This document shows, in pieces, positions 61,932 to 64,000 of a stretch of 64,000 bases of DNA. Under the pieces are notes generated by a model that saw only the letters and a list, made by a program, of their open reading frames with translations, had not been told where the DNA came from and did not search any database. The position numbers and the translations under genes are program-made. Positions within the stretch are counted from its first letter, which is position 1, and the number at the start of each line of letters is the position of its first letter. Origin of the DNA: Nostoc sp. WHI (lineage in GTDB: Bacteria > Cyanobacteriota > Cyanobacteriia > Cyanobacteriales > Nostocaceae); NCBI RefSeq assembly GCF_015714725.1, contig NZ_WBKM01000291.1:1-64000 (forward strand). The letters are read 5' to 3'.

Positions 61932-64000
61932 GGCGATTGGATCTCCTTTGCTTCAGGCTGGAGAGAAGACAGCTTGACACGATGAGCATCTCGTGCAATG
62001 CGAGTCGGAACTACCACAGGCTTTTGAGTATTCTGTGCCTTAGCAATCTCTGGCGAGAGTGTGGCGATCGTGGGTAGCTCAAACAAGCGATGTAAGGGTA
62101 ATTCCACCTGGAAGGCTCGGCGGATTTTAGAAATCACTTGCGTTGCTAGCAGAGAATGTCCACCCAATTCAAAGAAATTATCGTGGATACCAACCTGCGA
62201 TAAGCCCAGAACTTCAGCCCAAATTTTGGCTAAGGTTTCCTCAAGGGGATTTCGTGGCAGCGCTGCTTGATTGTCTGGCTCTAATAAGGGAATTTCAGGA
62301 ACAGGCAAAGCACGACGATCAAGTTTACCGTTGGATGTCAGTGGCAAAGCATCTAAAAATACAATCGCTGATGGCACCATGTAATTGGGCAGCTTTTGCT
62401 TGAGAAAATCACGCAGATTATGAGGAAATTCGCGATCGCCAACAACATAAGCAACCAGTCGGCGATCGCTTGGTTGATCTTCTCGAACGATAACCACAGC
62501 CTCCTGTACGCCAGGTACTTGTTTGAGAAGAAAGGCAATTTCTCCTAACTCAATGCGGAAACCACGAATTTTCACTTGTTGATCAATACGACCTAAGTAT
62601 TCAATATCACCATTAGGTAAATAACGTGCTAAATCGCCTGTTTTATAAACTCTTGTAGGGTTGCTTCCAAAGGAATGATTAATAAAACGTTCATTAGTCA
62701 ATTCATGACGATTAAGATAGCCTTGTGCCACACCAGCACCACCAACGTAAATCTCCCCAGGTACACCAATTGGTACTAATTGTCTATTTTGGTCTAACAA
62801 ATAAACCTGTAAGTCTGGAATGGGACGACCAATTAAACTTCTTGTGTGATCAAGATCAGCTTTAGTCAAAAGACGATAGGTAACGTGTACGGTAGTCTCT
62901 GTGATGCCGTACATATTGACTAATTGTGGTGCTTGATCGCCGTGACGGTCAAACCAAGGCTTTAAGCTATGAATTTCTAATGCTTCGCCACCAAATATTA
63001 CCAGACGCAAGGCAAGTGGCTTGGTGGTATGACTTGCTTGCTCTTCTGCACAAATCAATTGCCGAAATGCAGAGGGAGTTTGATTGAGAACTGTTACTTG
63101 CTCTTTATAAAGTAAGTTGTAAAAAGCATCTGGTGAGCGACTAATCCAGTAAGGAACTACTACAAGTCTTCCACCATAAAGAAGAGCGCCCCATATTTCC
63201 CACACGGAGAAATCAAAAGCATAGGAGTGAAATAATGTCCAAACATCTTGCTGATTAAAGTTAAACCATTCATCAGTTGTTGCAAATAAACGGACAGCAT
63301 TTGAGTGATTCACCAAAACACCTTTGGGTTGACCCGTGGAGCCAGAAGTGTAGATGACGTAAGCTAAGTTTGAGCAATTTTGGTGATGCGCTGGCGGATT
63401 TTCTTTTGACTCTGAATTAGAAATTTCCTGCCAATCTGTATCTAGACAAATAACTTTAGAACTATGTTTTGGCAAGCGCGAGATTAGAGATTCTTGAGTT
63501 AACAAAATCGGAGGTTTAGCATCCTCAAGCATGAATGCTAAACGTTCTGTGGGATAGTCAGGGTCAAGGGGTAAATATGCTCCTCCAGCTTTGAGAATCC
63601 CTAAAAGTCCCACCACAATTTCTAGCGATCGCTCTACACAAATTCCCACCAAAGTATCTGCAATAACTCCCATTTTTTGCAGACGGTGAGCTAATTGATT
63701 AGCGTGCTGATTTAACTCTTGGTAAGTTAATTTTTGCTCTTCAAAAACTACTGCAATAGCATCTGGTGTTTTTTCTACTTGCTGCTCAAATAGTTGATGT
63801 AGACAAACATTCTGAGGAGAAGCTACTTGAGTTTGATTCCATTCCACCAATAGCTGATGTTTTTCTGCGGCTGTAAGCAATGACAATTCCTGAAGACAAG
63901 CCTCTGGATGAGTTACCATGTCTGCAAGCAGAGTTTGTAAATGTCCCAACATCCGCGCGCTCGCTTGCGGCTCGAAACGGTGGCGATCGGAGAAAATATT
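61928..64000 (-). CDS. NRPS subunit, partial: (C)-A(Thr)-T, runs off right edge
   Basis: The frame is open to the window edge, so the internal ATG at 63952 is not the start. The first visible residues (RFEPQASARMLGHLQTLL) are the end of a C domain. The A domain follows with the code D-F-W-N-I-G-M-V-H (threonine), highly similar to that of 40851-46595. A carrier (FFELGGHSLLATQVI) and a short basic tail end the protein. The C-terminus overlaps the next gene by 4 bp. Upstream modules lie outside the window, so the start of the peptide is unknown. Confidence 0.88.
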   Translation of the reverse strand, partial: NIFSDRHRFEPQASARMLGHLQTLLADMVTHPEACLQELSLLTAAEKHQLLVEWNQTQVASPQNVCLHQLFEQQVEKTPDAIAVVFEEQKLTYQELNQHANQLAHRLQKMGVIADTLVGICVERSLEIVVGLLGILKAGGAYLPLDPDYPTERLAFMLEDAKPPILLTQESLISRLPKHSSKVICLDTDWQEISNSESKENPPAHHQNCSNLAYVIYTSGSTGQPKGVLVNHSNAVRLFATTDEWFNFNQQDVWTLFHSYAFDFSVWEIWGALLYGGRLVVVPYWISRSPDAFYNLLYKEQVTVLNQTPSAFRQLICAEEQASHTTKPLALRLVIFGGEALEIHSLKPWFDRHGDQAPQLVNMYGITETTVHVTYRLLTKADLDHTRSLIGRPIPDLQVYLLDQNRQLVPIGVPGEIYVGGAGVAQGYLNRHELTNERFINHSFGSNPTRVYKTGDLARYLPNGDIEYLGRIDQQVKIRGFRIELGEIAFLLKQVPGVQEAVVIVREDQPSDRRLVAYVVGDREFPHNLRDFLKQKLPNYMVPSAIVFLDALPLTSNGKLDRRALPVPEIPLLEPDNQAALPRNPLEETLAKIWAEVLGLSQVGIHDNFFELGGHSLLATQVISKIRRAFQVELPLHRLFELPTIATLSPEIAKAQNTQKPVVVPTRIARDAHRVKLSSLQPEAKEIQSP

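Overview
The window is from a filamentous, heterocyst-type cyanobacterium of the Nostoc/Anabaena kind. HIP1-type GCGATCGC octamers are scattered through genes and spacers. The region carries heptanucleotide (STRR-like) tandem repeats, dispersed short palindromic repeats and MITE-like elements, and its proteins resemble Nostocales families. Species cannot be fixed from the sequence alone.

Layout. (1) 1-5093, leftward: a terpenoid block with a class II (protonation-type) diterpene cyclase-like protein, a UbiA-type prenyltransferase, an intact Rieske oxygenase and a second Rieske oxygenase truncated next to the end of an IS1182-type element. (2) 5620-6591, leftward: a SpoIIE/PP2C phosphatase. 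(3) 7373-20349, rightward: a VOC dioxygenase-like protein, an NTF2/SnoaL-like protein, two DJ-1/PfpI paralogs flanking a 6-phospho-3-hexuloisomerase-like SIS protein, an AGE-family epimerase, a flavin-dependent halogenase interrupted by a dispersed repeat, a cytochrome P450 remnant, an O-methyltransferase, two STAS proteins, GlgX and an RsbW-like kinase. The phosphatase, STAS proteins and kinase could form a partner-switching regulatory set. (4) 20406-33635: a nearly complete C-P lyase/phosphonate locus (phnD-C-E-E-G-H-I-J-[S51 peptidase]-K-L-M, a phnF remnant, a 2H phosphoesterase), with an intact divergent phnF. (5) 33636-35146: IS200/IS605-type end remnants around a small secreted protein. 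(6) 35147-64000, leftward: an EntS-like MFS exporter and a multi-gene NRPS that runs off the right edge.

Two points stand out. First, the terpene cyclase block, the VOC/halogenase block and the phn operon are each preceded by the same promoter architecture: a 26-bp inverted repeat (10+6+10), 20 nt, TAATAT/G, 8 nt, then CTTTGRATTTAA. The phnD and VOC copies share about 114 bp of clear homology. This predicts one regulator for phosphonate use and for what may be a single halogenated/methylated (mero)terpenoid pathway. Second, the NRPS carries two SyrP/TauD-type hydroxylases (one free, one fused), each preceding a module whose condensation-like domain lacks the HHxxxDG histidines and whose adenylation code reads as Asp. 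That is the 'interface domain' layout known from beta-hydroxyaspartate siderophores. The predicted order in the window is Thr, D-Orn, N-methyl-Orn, beta-OH-Asp, Thr, beta-OH-Asp, then thioesterase release. Export would be by the adjacent MFS protein.

Dispersed repeats have landed inside coding sequences at several points: AGE epimerase, halogenase (with two in-frame stops), an NRPS adenylation domain, an NRPS linker, and an NRPS C-terminus formed by a MITE end. All functions are inferred from reading sequence; no searches were run.
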